Below, piece after piece: positions 1 through 7,505 of a stretch of 23,828 bases of DNA; the first letter of the stretch is position 1; each line of letters starts with the position of its first letter. The position numbers and the translations under genes are program-made. This stretch comes from IMCC26256 sp046081705. Lineage in GTDB: Bacteria > Actinomycetota > Acidimicrobiia > IMCC26256. Where the stretch lies: the NCBI GenBank assembly GCA_046081705.1, contig JBJTWK010000027.1, forward strand, positions 1 through 23,828, given 5' to 3'. The notes under the pieces were generated by a model that saw nothing but the letters and a program-made list of their open reading frames with translations, searched no databases and was not told where the DNA came from.

Positions 1-661
1 CGTCGTGCCCATCCAGAGCGTGGTCCCCGGGATCCCGGTGTCGGCGACGGCGGTGGCGTTGAACATCACGGTCGTGACCCCTCGCGCCGCCGGGTACCTC
101 ACGGCGTTCCCTTCCGGGGTCGGTCGTCCCAACGTGTCGACGCTCAACTACGTCACGGGACAGGTCATCCCCAACGGAACCCTGCTGAAGCTCGGGAACG
201 CAGGCCAGATCACCGTGTTCGCCAACGCGGGCTGTCCCGACGTGGTGGTCGACGTCGTCGGCTGGTTCGCCAGCGGCACCGCGGTGCTCGGCGGTTTCGT
301 GGGGATCACGCCGGCCCGGATCCTCGACACCCGCAGCGGACCGGCCTGTGCACTCAACCCGACGACGAGCGCCCAGGTCGCCGGCGGCAACGACGTCAGC
401 GGTACGCCGACGGATGTGCCCGCGAACGCGAGCGCCGTGGCGCTGAACGTGACCGCGGTGGCCGGCTTCGTCCCCGGTTACATCACGGCGTATCCGGCGG
501 GCGTTCCCGCTCCGACCGCGTCGACCGTCAACTACCGGGCGGGCCAGGTCGTACCGAACGGTGCGCTCGTGAAGGTCGGCTCGTTCGCCGCCGACTCGTT
601 CACCACGAACGGCGGGTGCCCGAACGTGGTGGTCGACATCAACGGGTACTTCGCCGGCTGA
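1..661 (+). CDS. Secreted repeat protein, 3' end only
   Basis: The reading frame is open from the left edge of the window to TGA at 659-661, so this is the C-terminal part of a longer gene. It encodes two copies of a repeat of roughly 110-130 residues. Each copy has a segment like AVALN(I/V)T, then GY(L/I)TA(F/Y)P, then ST(L/V)NY, a GQV(I/V)PNG block, and it closes with GCP(D/N)VVVD(V/I)(V/N)G(W/Y)F. The second copy also shows PARILDTR. Repeats of this kind (RxLDTR ... VVVDVVGYF) are common in large exported actinobacterial proteins, often at the C-terminus behind another domain; function is not established. There is one cysteine in each closing motif. No membrane anchor or sorting signal follows the last repeat. 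The true start and any catalytic domain lie outside the window. Confidence 0.75.
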   Translation, partial: VVPIQSVVPGIPVSATAVALNITVVTPRAAGYLTAFPSGVGRPNVSTLNYVTGQVIPNGTLLKLGNAGQITVFANAGCPDVVVDVVGWFASGTAVLGGFVGITPARILDTRSGPACALNPTTSAQVAGGNDVSGTPTDVPANASAVALNVTAVAGFVPGYITAYPAGVPAPTASTVNYRAGQVVPNGALVKVGSFAADSFTTNGGCPNVVVDINGYFAG

Positions 662-695
662 CCATCCGGGTTCCTTCGCCTTCGGCGCGACCGGC

Positions 696-701
696 TAGCG
701 T
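696..701 (+). promoter_or_regulatory. Possible -10 box for the SET-domain gene
   Basis: TAGCGT matches the actinobacterial TANNNT -10 pattern. It would place the transcript start near 708, leaving a short leader that contains the GGGAG Shine-Dalgarno at 725-729. No clear -35 element is visible. Confidence 0.3.
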
Positions 702-735
702 CCCAGTTTCGTCCGGACCGGATCGGGAGCACGCC

Positions 736-1248
736 GTGGCCACGACCTCGTTCATCACATCCTGCGCCGAGGTGCGCCCGGCGGGCCGGAAGGGCCGAGG
801 GGTCTTCGCGAACCGGCGCATCGCCGCCGGCACGACCGTTGCGGCGTTCGGTGGCTCGATGGTGCACCGGGACCAGTTCGAGGCCGAACCCGAGTACCGC
901 CGTACCCACTCGCTGCAGATCGACACCGACCTCTTCCTGCTCTGCCCCGAGCAGGAGGAGCCCGCCGACCTCCTCAACCACTCGTGTGAAGCGAACTGCG
1001 GCATCGGCGGCAACATCCTCGTGGTCGCGATGCGCGACATCGAAGCCGGCGAGGAGCTGACCTTCGACTACGCGATGTCCGACGACGACGACTACGACGA
1101 GTTCGTGTGCGCCTGCGGTGAACCCACGTGCCGGGGGCTCATCACCGGGGCCGACTGGCGGCGCCCGGATCTGCAGGTGAAGTACCACGGCTGGTTCTCG
1201 AACTACATCGCCCGCCGCATCGCGGCCGAGGCCGAGAGCCGGGGCTGA
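736..1248 (+). CDS. SET-domain protein with post-SET cysteines (putative protein-lysine methyltransferase)
   Basis: A 170-residue protein. The GTG start is chosen because GGGAG (725-729) sits six bases upstream and the SET fold begins at once. Visible SET landmarks: KGRGVFA (residues 19-25, the GxG SAM-binding strand), NHSCEANC (81-88, the NHSCxxN pseudoknot motif), GEELTFDY (105-112, with the conserved tyrosine), and a post-SET CxCG...CRG motif (C125, C127, C132) which in eukaryotic enzymes holds zinc together with a cysteine of the NHSC motif. The family transfers methyl groups from S-adenosylmethionine to lysine side chains; the substrate here cannot be told. An acidic run (DDDDYDE) lies between the SET core and post-SET motif. 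The gene stands alone, between the secreted repeat protein and an aquaporin. Compact stand-alone SET proteins are known in bacteria, so this is a family assignment, not proof of histone-like targets. Confidence 0.88.
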   Translation: MATTSFITSCAEVRPAGRKGRGVFANRRIAAGTTVAAFGGSMVHRDQFEAEPEYRRTHSLQIDTDLFLLCPEQEEPADLLNHSCEANCGIGGNILVVAMRDIEAGEELTFDYAMSDDDDYDEFVCACGEPTCRGLITGADWRRPDLQVKYHGWFSNYIARRIAAEAESRG

Positions 1249-1296
1249 GCCGCCGGCGTCCGGACCAGCATCCACCGGGGGAGCCGTCGACCTCCC

Positions 1297-1302
1297 TACG
1301 AT
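1297..1302 (+). promoter_or_regulatory. Possible -10 box for aqpZ
   Basis: TACGAT matches TANNNT, 36 bases before the aquaporin start, with a GGGAGGG Shine-Dalgarno at 1328-1334 in the implied leader. It suggests the aquaporin is transcribed separately from the SET gene. No -35 was recognised. Confidence 0.3.
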
Positions 1303-1338
1303 TCCCGGCCGACGGGCGAGGCCCGACGGGAGGGAACC

Positions 1339-2058
1339 ATGAACGACAAGCTCCGTATCGGCATCGCCGAGGCGATCGGCACGGCCATCCTCGTGATCGG
1401 CGGTCCCGGTACCGCCATCCTCGCCACCGGCTACTTCTCCGGGGCGACGAAGTCGGTCCTCATCCTCGGCGTTGCCCTGGCCTTCGGGCTCTCGTTGCTC
1501 GTGGCGGCCTACGCGATCGGCAGCATCTCGGGATGCCACATCAACCCGGCCGTCACGATCGGTCTCTGGGCGATCAAGAAGACCGAGGGCGCGCTCGTGC
1601 CCTTCTACATCGTCGGTCAGGTCGTGGGCGGCATCCTCGGCGGTGCCGTCATCTTCGTCATCGCCCGTTCCAGCGAGATCGCCTGGACCGCCAACCAGAC
1701 CGGATTCGCCTCGAACGGGTTCGGTTCACACTCCCCGGGACGGTTCTCGCTCGGCGCGGCGATCATCGCCGAGATCGTGTTCACCGCCGTGTTCATCTTC
1801 ATCATCGCGAGCACGACGCGGAAGTCCATGGCCCCGGGCATGACCGGCGTCGTGGTCGGACTCACCCTGACTCTCATCCACCTCATCTCGATCCCGATCG
1901 ACAACACCTCGGTGAACCCTGCCCGGTCGATCGCGACCGCGCTGTTCCAGCGGGGCTGGGCCCTCGAGCAGCTCTGGGTGTTCATCGTGTTCCCGATCAT
2001 CGGCGGACTCATCGGCGCACTCACGTGGCGGGCGCTCGTGCAGCCCGAGGACGCCTGA
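1339..2058 (+). CDS. aqpZ: Aquaporin Z-type water channel
   Basis: A 239-residue inner-membrane protein of the MIP family, the usual length for AqpZ, with six hydrophobic helices and the two half-helix NPA motifs: HINPAVTIG (N69) and SVNPARS (N193). The selectivity-filter residues known for E. coli AqpZ can be placed by motif: F49 in ALAFG, H181 in LIHLISIP, T190 and R196. A narrow aromatic/arginine filter with His is typical of water-selective channels rather than glycerol facilitators, so passive water flux and osmotic adaptation are the likely role. The ATG start has a strong GGGAGGG site at 1328-1334. A perfect 12-base palindrome follows the stop at 2072-2083. The neighbours do not suggest a shared pathway. 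Confidence 0.95.
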   Translation: MNDKLRIGIAEAIGTAILVIGGPGTAILATGYFSGATKSVLILGVALAFGLSLLVAAYAIGSISGCHINPAVTIGLWAIKKTEGALVPFYIVGQVVGGILGGAVIFVIARSSEIAWTANQTGFASNGFGSHSPGRFSLGAAIIAEIVFTAVFIFIIASTTRKSMAPGMTGVVVGLTLTLIHLISIPIDNTSVNPARSIATALFQRGWALEQLWVFIVFPIIGGLIGALTWRALVQPEDA

Positions 2059-2071
2059 GGTACCACGTCGT

Positions 2072-2083
2072 CCCGACGTCGGG
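2072..2083. repeat. 12-base perfect palindrome
   Basis: CCCGACGTCGGG lies 13 bases after the aqpZ stop and 67 bases before the proposed -10 box of the next gene. There is no loop, so it would be a poor terminator hairpin; no T-run follows. It could be a dimeric protein-binding site or chance in GC-rich DNA. Confidence 0.3.
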
Positions 2084-2149
2084 CCGCGCCCCATCGGATC
2101 GCCCCCATGGCGGGATCGGCGGGCGCGGCCCTCGTCGCGCCGGGTCGCC

Positions 2150-2155
2150 TACGCT
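2150..2155 (+). promoter_or_regulatory. Possible -10 box for the EthD-like gene
   Basis: TACGCT matches TANNNT and lies 29 bases before the GTG start at 2185. GAGGAGGAG (2171-2179) provides a very strong Shine-Dalgarno in the implied short leader. That site supports the 2185 start over an upstream in-frame ATG at 2107, which has no such site. Confidence 0.35.
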
Positions 2156-2184
2156 GCGCCGTCCGGCCCCGAGGAGGAGCACCC

Positions 2185-2910
2185 GTGGAGAAGCTGATCT
2201 ACCTGGTCTGGGGGCCCGCCGACGCTGGGCCCGACGACCACCACCGCATCCTCATCGACGAGGTCGCTCCTCACCTGCTCGCACTCGACCCCGTCCGACT
2301 GTGGATGCAGGTCGACGACGCGGATGCCGACGTGCCGGTACCGCTGCCGGCGCCCGAGGGGGAGCACCTCCCGATGGGCGTGGTGTCGATCTGGCTCCAC
2401 CGCTACGACGACCGTGCTCCGTACGAGGAGGTGCTGCGGCGCCACTGTGATGGCATCGCCGGGTACCTCGCCCTCGAGAGCATGTACACCGACTACGGCG
2501 GGAACCGGCACGCCGGACCGCGCACCTGGCCCGACGGGGAGCGGTCCCCCGGCGTCACGATGGTGACCCTCATGGAGACCCCGGCCCGCATGGCGGACGA
2601 GGAGTGGGTCACCCACTGGCACACCGTGCAGTCGCCCGTGTCGGAGTCGATGCAGCCGCGCACCCGGTACGTCCGAAACGCCGTCGTCCGTGCGGTCACA
2701 CCCGATGCCCCGCCCTGGCGGGGGATCGTCGAGGAGTGCTGGCCGTCGCCGCAACACATCACGGACCCGATGCTGTTCTACTGCGCCGGCGACGACGTCG
2801 ACCTCATGCAGTCCAACCTGCGGGAGATGCTCGCGAGCGTCACCGCGTTCCTCGATCTCGATCGGCTCCGCAGCGTGACGATGAGCGAGTACCTCCTCCG
2901 GACCGGGTGA
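2185..2910 (+). CDS. EthD-like alpha/beta-barrel protein
   Basis: A 241-residue cytoplasmic protein. It opens with EKLIYLVWG and has a second half containing EEWVTHWHTVQSP and PRTRYVRNAVVRAV, followed by an aromatic- and proline-rich stretch and a final segment ending in MSEYLLRTG. The pattern of a short beta strand, a W-x-x-H helix and a return strand, repeated twice, resembles the EthD/dimeric alpha-beta barrel proteins common in actinobacterial catabolic clusters; EthD itself is needed for ether degradation but its chemistry is not settled. I recognise the fold style rather than a specific function. The last codons overlap the next gene as GTGA, so it is probably co-translated with the EamA transporter. 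No signal peptide or membrane segment. Confidence 0.6.
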   Translation: MEKLIYLVWGPADAGPDDHHRILIDEVAPHLLALDPVRLWMQVDDADADVPVPLPAPEGEHLPMGVVSIWLHRYDDRAPYEEVLRRHCDGIAGYLALESMYTDYGGNRHAGPRTWPDGERSPGVTMVTLMETPARMADEEWVTHWHTVQSPVSESMQPRTRYVRNAVVRAVTPDAPPWRGIVEECWPSPQHITDPMLFYCAGDDVDLMQSNLREMLASVTAFLDLDRLRSVTMSEYLLRTG

Positions 2911-3830
2911 GCGCCGATCCGGAGGGAGGCGGCCCCCCGGGACGGGGTCCGGCCGAACTCGCACTCCTCGGCGCCTGCGTGGCCTCGGTCGCGTGGGGGA
3001 TCGGACCGCTGGCGGTGCGGGGCATCGACTCGGGTGCGGTGAACACCGCCTTCTGGCGGCTGTGGCTCGCCGTGCCGATCGCCCTCCTCATCGCGCGCCC
3101 TGCCGGAGGCCTCGACCTGCGCACGCTCCGCCGAGCGATCGGCCCGGGGATCCTCTTCGCGCTCTCGCTCATCACGGGCTGGACGGCGATCCGTGAGACC
3201 TCGGTCGCCAACGCGACCATCATCCCCGCACTCCAGCCAGTGCTCGTCCTGCTCGTGGCCAGCCGGACCTTCGGCGAGCGCATCCGAGCGCGTGATCTCC
3301 TGCTGAGTGCCGTCGGTCTTTCCGGGGTCGTCGTATTCATCGCGGTCGCGAGCGATACCTCAGGCGCGACCCGTCACGGCGACCTCTGGGCGGTCGCGGG
3401 CCTCGTGGTCTGGGTTGCGTACTTCATCGAGACGAAACGGTTGCGCACCCGCCACGACGACGTCCACACCCTGCCGCTGCTCGCTGGCGTGATGCTGTGC
3501 GCCGCGGTGACCATCACGCCCTACCTGCTCGTGACCGAGGGTGCGCCGGTCCCGCTCGAGGGGATCGACTGGCTGTGGGTGTTCTTCATCGTGTTCGTCC
3601 CCGGCTTCACCGGCCACGGACTCATGACGTGGGCCCAGCGGCACGCGCCGGTCTCGCTCCTGTCCGTGGTGATGCTGCTGTCTCCCGTCGTCTCCGCGCT
3701 CGGCGCCTGGGCCATCTTCGGACAGGCACTCCTTCCGCTGCAGTTCGTCGCGGGTGCGCTCGTCCTCGGCAGCGTCGCTGCCGTCGTCACGGGCCACCGG
3801 GCGGTGCCGGTCGAACCCGAGGTGGCCTGA
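2907..3830 (+). CDS. EamA/DMT-family permease
   Basis: A 307-residue integral membrane protein with about ten hydrophobic segments arranged as two EamA halves. The first begins at LALLGACVASVAWGIGPLAVRG (start near residue 18) and includes WRLWLAVPIALLI; the second starts near GDLWAVAGLVVWVAYF (158) and ends with the glycine-rich helix FVAGALVLGSVAAVVTG. The WRL and PAL(Q)PV motifs are typical of drug/metabolite transporters (RhaT/YdcZ/RarD relatives), which export metabolites or amino acids by proton antiport. The GTG start at 2907 overlaps the EthD-like stop (GTGA) and explains the lack of its own strong ribosome site. Substrate is unknown. Its stop is only four bases from the stop of the opposing FAD oxidase gene. 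Confidence 0.88.
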   Translation: MSADPEGGGPPGRGPAELALLGACVASVAWGIGPLAVRGIDSGAVNTAFWRLWLAVPIALLIARPAGGLDLRTLRRAIGPGILFALSLITGWTAIRETSVANATIIPALQPVLVLLVASRTFGERIRARDLLLSAVGLSGVVVFIAVASDTSGATRHGDLWAVAGLVVWVAYFIETKRLRTRHDDVHTLPLLAGVMLCAAVTITPYLLVTEGAPVPLEGIDWLWVFFIVFVPGFTGHGLMTWAQRHAPVSLLSVVMLLSPVVSALGAWAIFGQALLPLQFVAGALVLGSVAAVVTGHRAVPVEPEVA

Positions 3831-3834
3831 TCCG

Positions 3835-5226
3835 TCAGTGACCGGTGAGCGCCCGGACGAGCGCACCCCGGAACCGCGCGGGTCGACCGGTGCGGTCCTC
3901 CGCGCGGTCGGCGCCCCGGGTGAGCGCGGTCAGGCCCCGGACCCCCATCCAGCGGATCGGCTCGGGTTCCCACGGCCGCGACCGATGCCCGACCCACGGC
4001 AGCGTGACGAGGTCGCTCGCGCGTCCGAGGATGAGGTCGGCCAAGGTCCGGCCGGCGAGGTTCGTCGTGGTCACGCCGTCGCCCACGTAGCCGCCCGCCC
4101 AGGCGAGCCGCCGATCGGAGGTGATCCCGACCCCGGACTGCCAGTCGCGGGGCACGCCGAGCGGTCCGCCCCACCGGTGGGTGATCGTCCTCTCCCGCAG
4201 GACCGGGAACATCTCCACGAGCGCGGCCTCGAGGGCGCGGAACGTTCGCGGATCACGGTCGAACCGCGGGTCGATGCGGGACGCGTAGTGGTACGGCGCG
4301 CCGCGACCGCCGAAGGCGATCCGGTCGTCGGTCGTCCGCTGGGCGTACACGATGAGCTGGCGGCCGTCGGTGAGGGTCTCCCGTCCGTCCCAGCCGATCT
4401 CGTCCCACACCTCCGGCCCGAGCGGTTCGGTGGCGACCATGAGCGAGTACACCGGGATCGACCGGCGCCGTTGCCCGGGCAGGGACGAGGTCCACGCCTC
4501 CGTGGCGAGGACCGTCGTCGGCGCGCGGACCACGCCGGCGTCCGTCCGGACCCCCGTAGGGAGCAGCTCGAGGACACGGGTGCGTTCATGGATGACCGCG
4601 CCGCGGCGCTCGACCGCATCGGCGAGGCCGAGCACGAGGCGGGCCGGATCGATCCGAGCGCAGTCCGGCGTGAACACCCCGAGTCGCGTGCCCTCGACCC
4701 GGATCCGCGCGTCGCAGCCCGCACCGTCGAGTTCGATCGAGTGCTCCGGTCCGATGCCCCAGCGCCGGTCGTCATCCACGATGGAGCGGACCCTGCGGTC
4801 CTGCGCCGGCGATCGGGACACAGTGAGGGTGCCGCCCCGCTGGAAGCCGCACTCGATTCGCTCCTCGACGCACACCCGACCGATGTCCTCGATCGCCGCG
4901 ACCATGGCCGCGTGCTGGGCCCGGACCGCCGGAGGACCGCCCCGGCGGGCGAGGTCCGCACGCCCGGCCGCGAACAGGGCCGACGCCCACCCACCGTTGC
5001 GCCCGGAGGCGCCGAACCCGACCCCGGCCCGGTCGAGGATCGCCACCCGGAGGTCCGGGGCGTGGCCGAGGAGCGCGTAGGCGGTCCAGAGGCCGGTGAA
5101 GCCCGCACCCACGATGACGACGTCCACGTCGAGGTCACCGGTCTGGGGGGGCCGCTCGACCGGCGCCGTGGGCAGCCCCGCGAACCAGAGGCTGATGTCC
5201 TCGATCGGCCGGTCTCCCGCATCCAT
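3835..5226 (-). CDS. FAD-dependent amine/amino-acid oxidase (DAO family, PuuB/OrdL-like)
   Basis: A 463-residue flavoprotein. The Rossmann dinucleotide motif VIVGAGFTGLWTA (residues 37-49) is followed by ILDR at the end of the second strand (D65) and GFGASGRNGGW (70-80), the FAD pyrophosphate motif of the DAO family. A C-terminal segment WAGGYVGDGVTTTNLAGRTLADLI (start near 376) closes the FAD site. The ordering and the N-terminal SLWFAGLP segment resemble gamma-glutamylputrescine oxidase/OrdL proteins, which oxidise amine substrates to aldehydes with H2O2 release. The exact substrate is not readable. The ATG start has GAGGA seven bases upstream on its strand (5234-5238). The gene is convergent with the EamA permease and divergent from the dienoyl-CoA reductase-like gene. 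Confidence 0.85.
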   Translation of the reverse strand: MDAGDRPIEDISLWFAGLPTAPVERPPQTGDLDVDVVIVGAGFTGLWTAYALLGHAPDLRVAILDRAGVGFGASGRNGGWASALFAAGRADLARRGGPPAVRAQHAAMVAAIEDIGRVCVEERIECGFQRGGTLTVSRSPAQDRRVRSIVDDDRRWGIGPEHSIELDGAGCDARIRVEGTRLGVFTPDCARIDPARLVLGLADAVERRGAVIHERTRVLELLPTGVRTDAGVVRAPTTVLATEAWTSSLPGQRRRSIPVYSLMVATEPLGPEVWDEIGWDGRETLTDGRQLIVYAQRTTDDRIAFGGRGAPYHYASRIDPRFDRDPRTFRALEAALVEMFPVLRERTITHRWGGPLGVPRDWQSGVGITSDRRLAWAGGYVGDGVTTTNLAGRTLADLILGRASDLVTLPWVGHRSRPWEPEPIRWMGVRGLTALTRGADRAEDRTGRPARFRGALVRALTGH

Positions 5227-5255
5227 GGGCCGATCCTCGCGCGTCGGGGCCGCGT

Positions 5256-5261
5256 TATCGT
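5256..5261 (+). promoter_or_regulatory. Possible -10 box for the SDR-crotonase-SnoaL cassette
   Basis: TATCGT matches TANNNT in the 80-base divergent region between the FAD oxidase and the SDR gene. It implies a leader of about 40 bases carrying GAGGAGG at 5291-5297. No -35 was seen. Confidence 0.3.
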
Positions 5262-5306
5262 CCCGTCCGGTACTCAGCGCCCGGACGAACGAGGAGGTGC
5301 GCGCCG

Positions 5307-6200
5307 ATGGGGCTCCCCGAACCCCCGCCGCCCGGAACCGCTGCGCTCCCGCCCGGCACCTACTCCGGACAGGTGGTCCTCGTCACCGGTGGCGGGACCG
5401 GCCTCGGGCGGGCGATCGCCCTCGAGTTCGGTCGGCTCGGGGCCCACGTGGTGGTCGCCTCCCGGGATCCGCGCCACCGTGCGTCGGGCGCGGCCGCGCT
5501 CAGCGCGATCGGCGCGCCCAACACGGCGATCGCGTGCGACATCCGGGACGCTGCGGCGGTGGCGGCGCTCTTCGACGAGTGTGCTGCGGGCCCGGGTCTC
5601 CCGGACGTCCTGGTCAACAACGCGGCGGGCAACTTCCCGGTCCCGGCCGAGGACTTGTCGCCGAACGCATGGCGGACGGTCGTCGACATCGTGCTGAACG
5701 GCACGTTCCTCTGTTCCCGGGAGTTCGGGCGACGTCACATCGACGCCGCAGTGCCCGGATCCATCATCAACATCGGTGCGTCGTACGCGTGGACCGGCGG
5801 TCCGGGTTTCGCCCATTCCGCCGCCGCGAAGGCCGGCGTCAAGAACCTCACCGAGACCCTGGCGGTGGAGTGGGGGCCGTACGGCATCCGGGTCAACGGA
5901 CTCGTTCCCGGACTCTTCCCGCATGAGGACGAGGTCGCGGCCATCCGGTCCGTGCCGGATCGGCATCGGTCGGACGCCCTCCGCCAGCCGGCGCTCCGGG
6001 CGGGAGCACCGCGCGAACTCGGTTGGGCCGCCACGTTCCTCGCATCGCCGTTCGCCGCGTTCATCAGCGGACACACGCTCGTCGTCGACGGGGCCAACTG
6101 GCAGCGCCGGTCCATGCTCATGCCGGAGGTCGTCCCGATCCGCCAGCAGATGGGGCGGGAGCCGTTCACCCTGGAACCCCGACCCGGAGCGACCGCGTGA
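5307..6200 (+). CDS. SDR, 2,4-dienoyl-CoA reductase type
   Basis: A 297-residue short-chain dehydrogenase/reductase. TGGGTGLG (27-34) binds the nucleotide; NNAAGNF (104-110) and LSPNAWRTVVDIVLNGT (117-133) closely match my recollection of mitochondrial 2,4-dienoyl-CoA reductase (DECR1). The usual YxxxK is absent: the position four before K175 is S171. A tyrosine lies instead at Y160, fifteen before the lysine, which is the DECR arrangement (Y199/S210/K214 and N148 in the human enzyme as recalled); N109 fits N148. The family reduces 2,4-dienoyl-CoA to trans-3-enoyl-CoA with NADPH, allowing beta-oxidation of unsaturated chains. The ATG has GAGGAGG nine bases upstream. The gene ends in a GTGA overlap with the crotonase. 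The C-terminus runs about 35 residues beyond the VVDGANW strand, somewhat as in DECR. Confidence 0.85.
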   Translation: MGLPEPPPPGTAALPPGTYSGQVVLVTGGGTGLGRAIALEFGRLGAHVVVASRDPRHRASGAAALSAIGAPNTAIACDIRDAAAVAALFDECAAGPGLPDVLVNNAAGNFPVPAEDLSPNAWRTVVDIVLNGTFLCSREFGRRHIDAAVPGSIINIGASYAWTGGPGFAHSAAAKAGVKNLTETLAVEWGPYGIRVNGLVPGLFPHEDEVAAIRSVPDRHRSDALRQPALRAGAPRELGWAATFLASPFAAFISGHTLVVDGANWQRRSMLMPEVVPIRQQMGREPFTLEPRPGATA

Positions 6201-7012
6201 GCGAGGAACGGCCGCCGCAGTGCATCCGGGTCGACCACGACGGCCCCGTCGCGACCCTCACCCTGTGCCGGCCGGAGAAGCTGAACGCGTGGTCGTGGGA
6301 GTCCGCCCGCCAACTCGGCGCGATCGCCGACGGGCTCCGATTCGACGAATCGGTCCGGGTCGTCGTGCTGCGGGCCGAGGGACGGGCCTTCTGTGCGGGG
6401 GTGGACCTCGGCATGCCGAGCGACCGCATCACCGGTCGTTCGCCGGCCGAGAAGGTCCGGAACTACTACGAGCGGTTCCGCTGGGTCCACGAGCGGTTCC
6501 GCGTGTTCTCGGATCTCCCGCAACCGACCATCGCCGCCGTCCAGGGCTACTGCCTCGGTGCCGGGTTCGAGATCGCTCTCATGTGCGATCTGCGCATCGC
6601 GGCCGAGGATGCGATCTTCGCACTCCCGGAGGCCCAGGTCGGCGTGTCCATCGATGCGGGGGGCGACCTGCGGTTGGCGCACGAGATCGGGGCGGGCAAC
6701 GCAAAGCTCCTCGCCCTCACGGGGCGACGGGTCGACGCCGAGGGGGCACGCCGGTTGGGCTTCGTCCAGGAGGTGGTGCCCCGGGACGATCTCGACGCGA
6801 CCGCTGCGGCGCTGGCGCGGGAGATCGCGTCGAACGCACCGCTCGCGGTGCAGGGCATCAAGCGGACGATCAACATGTTCAGCGAGCGCGGCATGAGCGA
6901 GGCTCTGCGGTTCGAGGCCATGAGCGCCGCGGTCGAGTTCGTGTCCGACGACATGACCATCGGGTACGCCGCCAAGGCGAACCGGGAATCCGCCGAGTTC
7001 GAAGGGAAGTGA
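6197..7012 (+). CDS. Enoyl-CoA hydratase/isomerase (crotonase family)
   Basis: A 271-residue crotonase. FCAGVDLG (65-72) and GYCLGAGFEIAL (117-128) form the oxyanion hole. E125 and E145 align with the two catalytic glutamates of enoyl-CoA hydratase (E144 and E164 in rat, as recalled; same spacing of 20). Eight residues after E145 is D153 in GVSIDAGG, where hydratases usually have PGAGG. Dienoyl-CoA isomerase (ECH1) uses a Glu and an Asp at just this spacing (E196/D204). So this may be an isomerase or a hydratase with mixed activity; the first acid is Glu rather than the Asp of ECH1. The GTG start overlaps the SDR stop as GTGA, so the two products are made together and probably act in one unsaturated acyl-CoA pathway. 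Confidence 0.88.
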   Translation: MSEERPPQCIRVDHDGPVATLTLCRPEKLNAWSWESARQLGAIADGLRFDESVRVVVLRAEGRAFCAGVDLGMPSDRITGRSPAEKVRNYYERFRWVHERFRVFSDLPQPTIAAVQGYCLGAGFEIALMCDLRIAAEDAIFALPEAQVGVSIDAGGDLRLAHEIGAGNAKLLALTGRRVDAEGARRLGFVQEVVPRDDLDATAAALAREIASNAPLAVQGIKRTINMFSERGMSEALRFEAMSAAVEFVSDDMTIGYAAKANRESAEFEGK

Positions 7013-7018
7013 TGCCGG

Positions 7019-7504
7019 ATGCCGCACCCGCGTGAGGAGATCGAGACCGTCATGCTCCGGTACGTCGAGATGCGCACCGCGATCGATGACGGCACCCGTG
7101 TGTGGACCGACCTGCTGGAGTTCTACACGGACGACGCGATCTACATCGATCCCGCGTGGGGGCGGGTCGAGGGGATCGATGCGATCCGCGAGTTCATGGT
7201 CGAGTCGATGCTCGGACTCGAGGACTGGCGATTCCCCGTGGAGTTCACGGCGGTCTCCGGGGACGACGTCGCCGTGAAGTGGCTCCAGATCCTCCCCGGG
7301 ACGCGTCCCGACGGCCGACCGTGGGTGCAGTCCGGTTGGTCACGCCTCGTCTACGCGGGCGACGGGCGGTTCCGTTACCAGGAGGACATGCTCAACATGT
7401 CCCACGTGATCGAGGACATGCGGGCGAGCGGCTGGCGACCCGGGCCCGGCTTCTCGGCGCCGCCGGCCGAACCGGACCGGGACATCTCCATCCCGGAACG
7501 CTGA
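7019..7504 (+). CDS. SnoaL/NTF2-like protein
   Basis: A 161-residue protein starting six bases after the crotonase stop, so it is the third gene of the cassette. The core LLEFYTDDAIYIDPAWGRVEGIDAIREFM and a later VKWLQILPGTRPDGRPW strand are typical of the SnoaL-like branch of the NTF2 cone fold, whose members include polyketide cyclases, isomerases, dehydratases and non-enzymatic ligand-binding proteins. D-rich and W-rich pocket residues are present but I cannot identify a catalytic set. A proline-rich tail of about 25 residues follows the fold. Linkage to acyl-CoA genes suggests a small-molecule role in lipid or steroid breakdown. It ends one base short of the stop of the opposing hydrolase gene. 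Confidence 0.7.
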   Translation: MPHPREEIETVMLRYVEMRTAIDDGTRVWTDLLEFYTDDAIYIDPAWGRVEGIDAIREFMVESMLGLEDWRFPVEFTAVSGDDVAVKWLQILPGTRPDGRPWVQSGWSRLVYAGDGRFRYQEDMLNMSHVIEDMRASGWRPGPGFSAPPAEPDRDISIPER

Positions 7505-7505
7505 T

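Noticed and set aside
662..695. Small stem around cgccTTCggcg after the first gene as a terminator
   Set aside because: Only four base pairs and no T-run follows.
3754..5697. Long plus-strand open frame across the FAD oxidase gene
   Set aside because: Composition is Arg/Pro/Gly-rich with no domain, and the minus strand encodes a clear flavoprotein. GC-rich DNA keeps antisense frames open.
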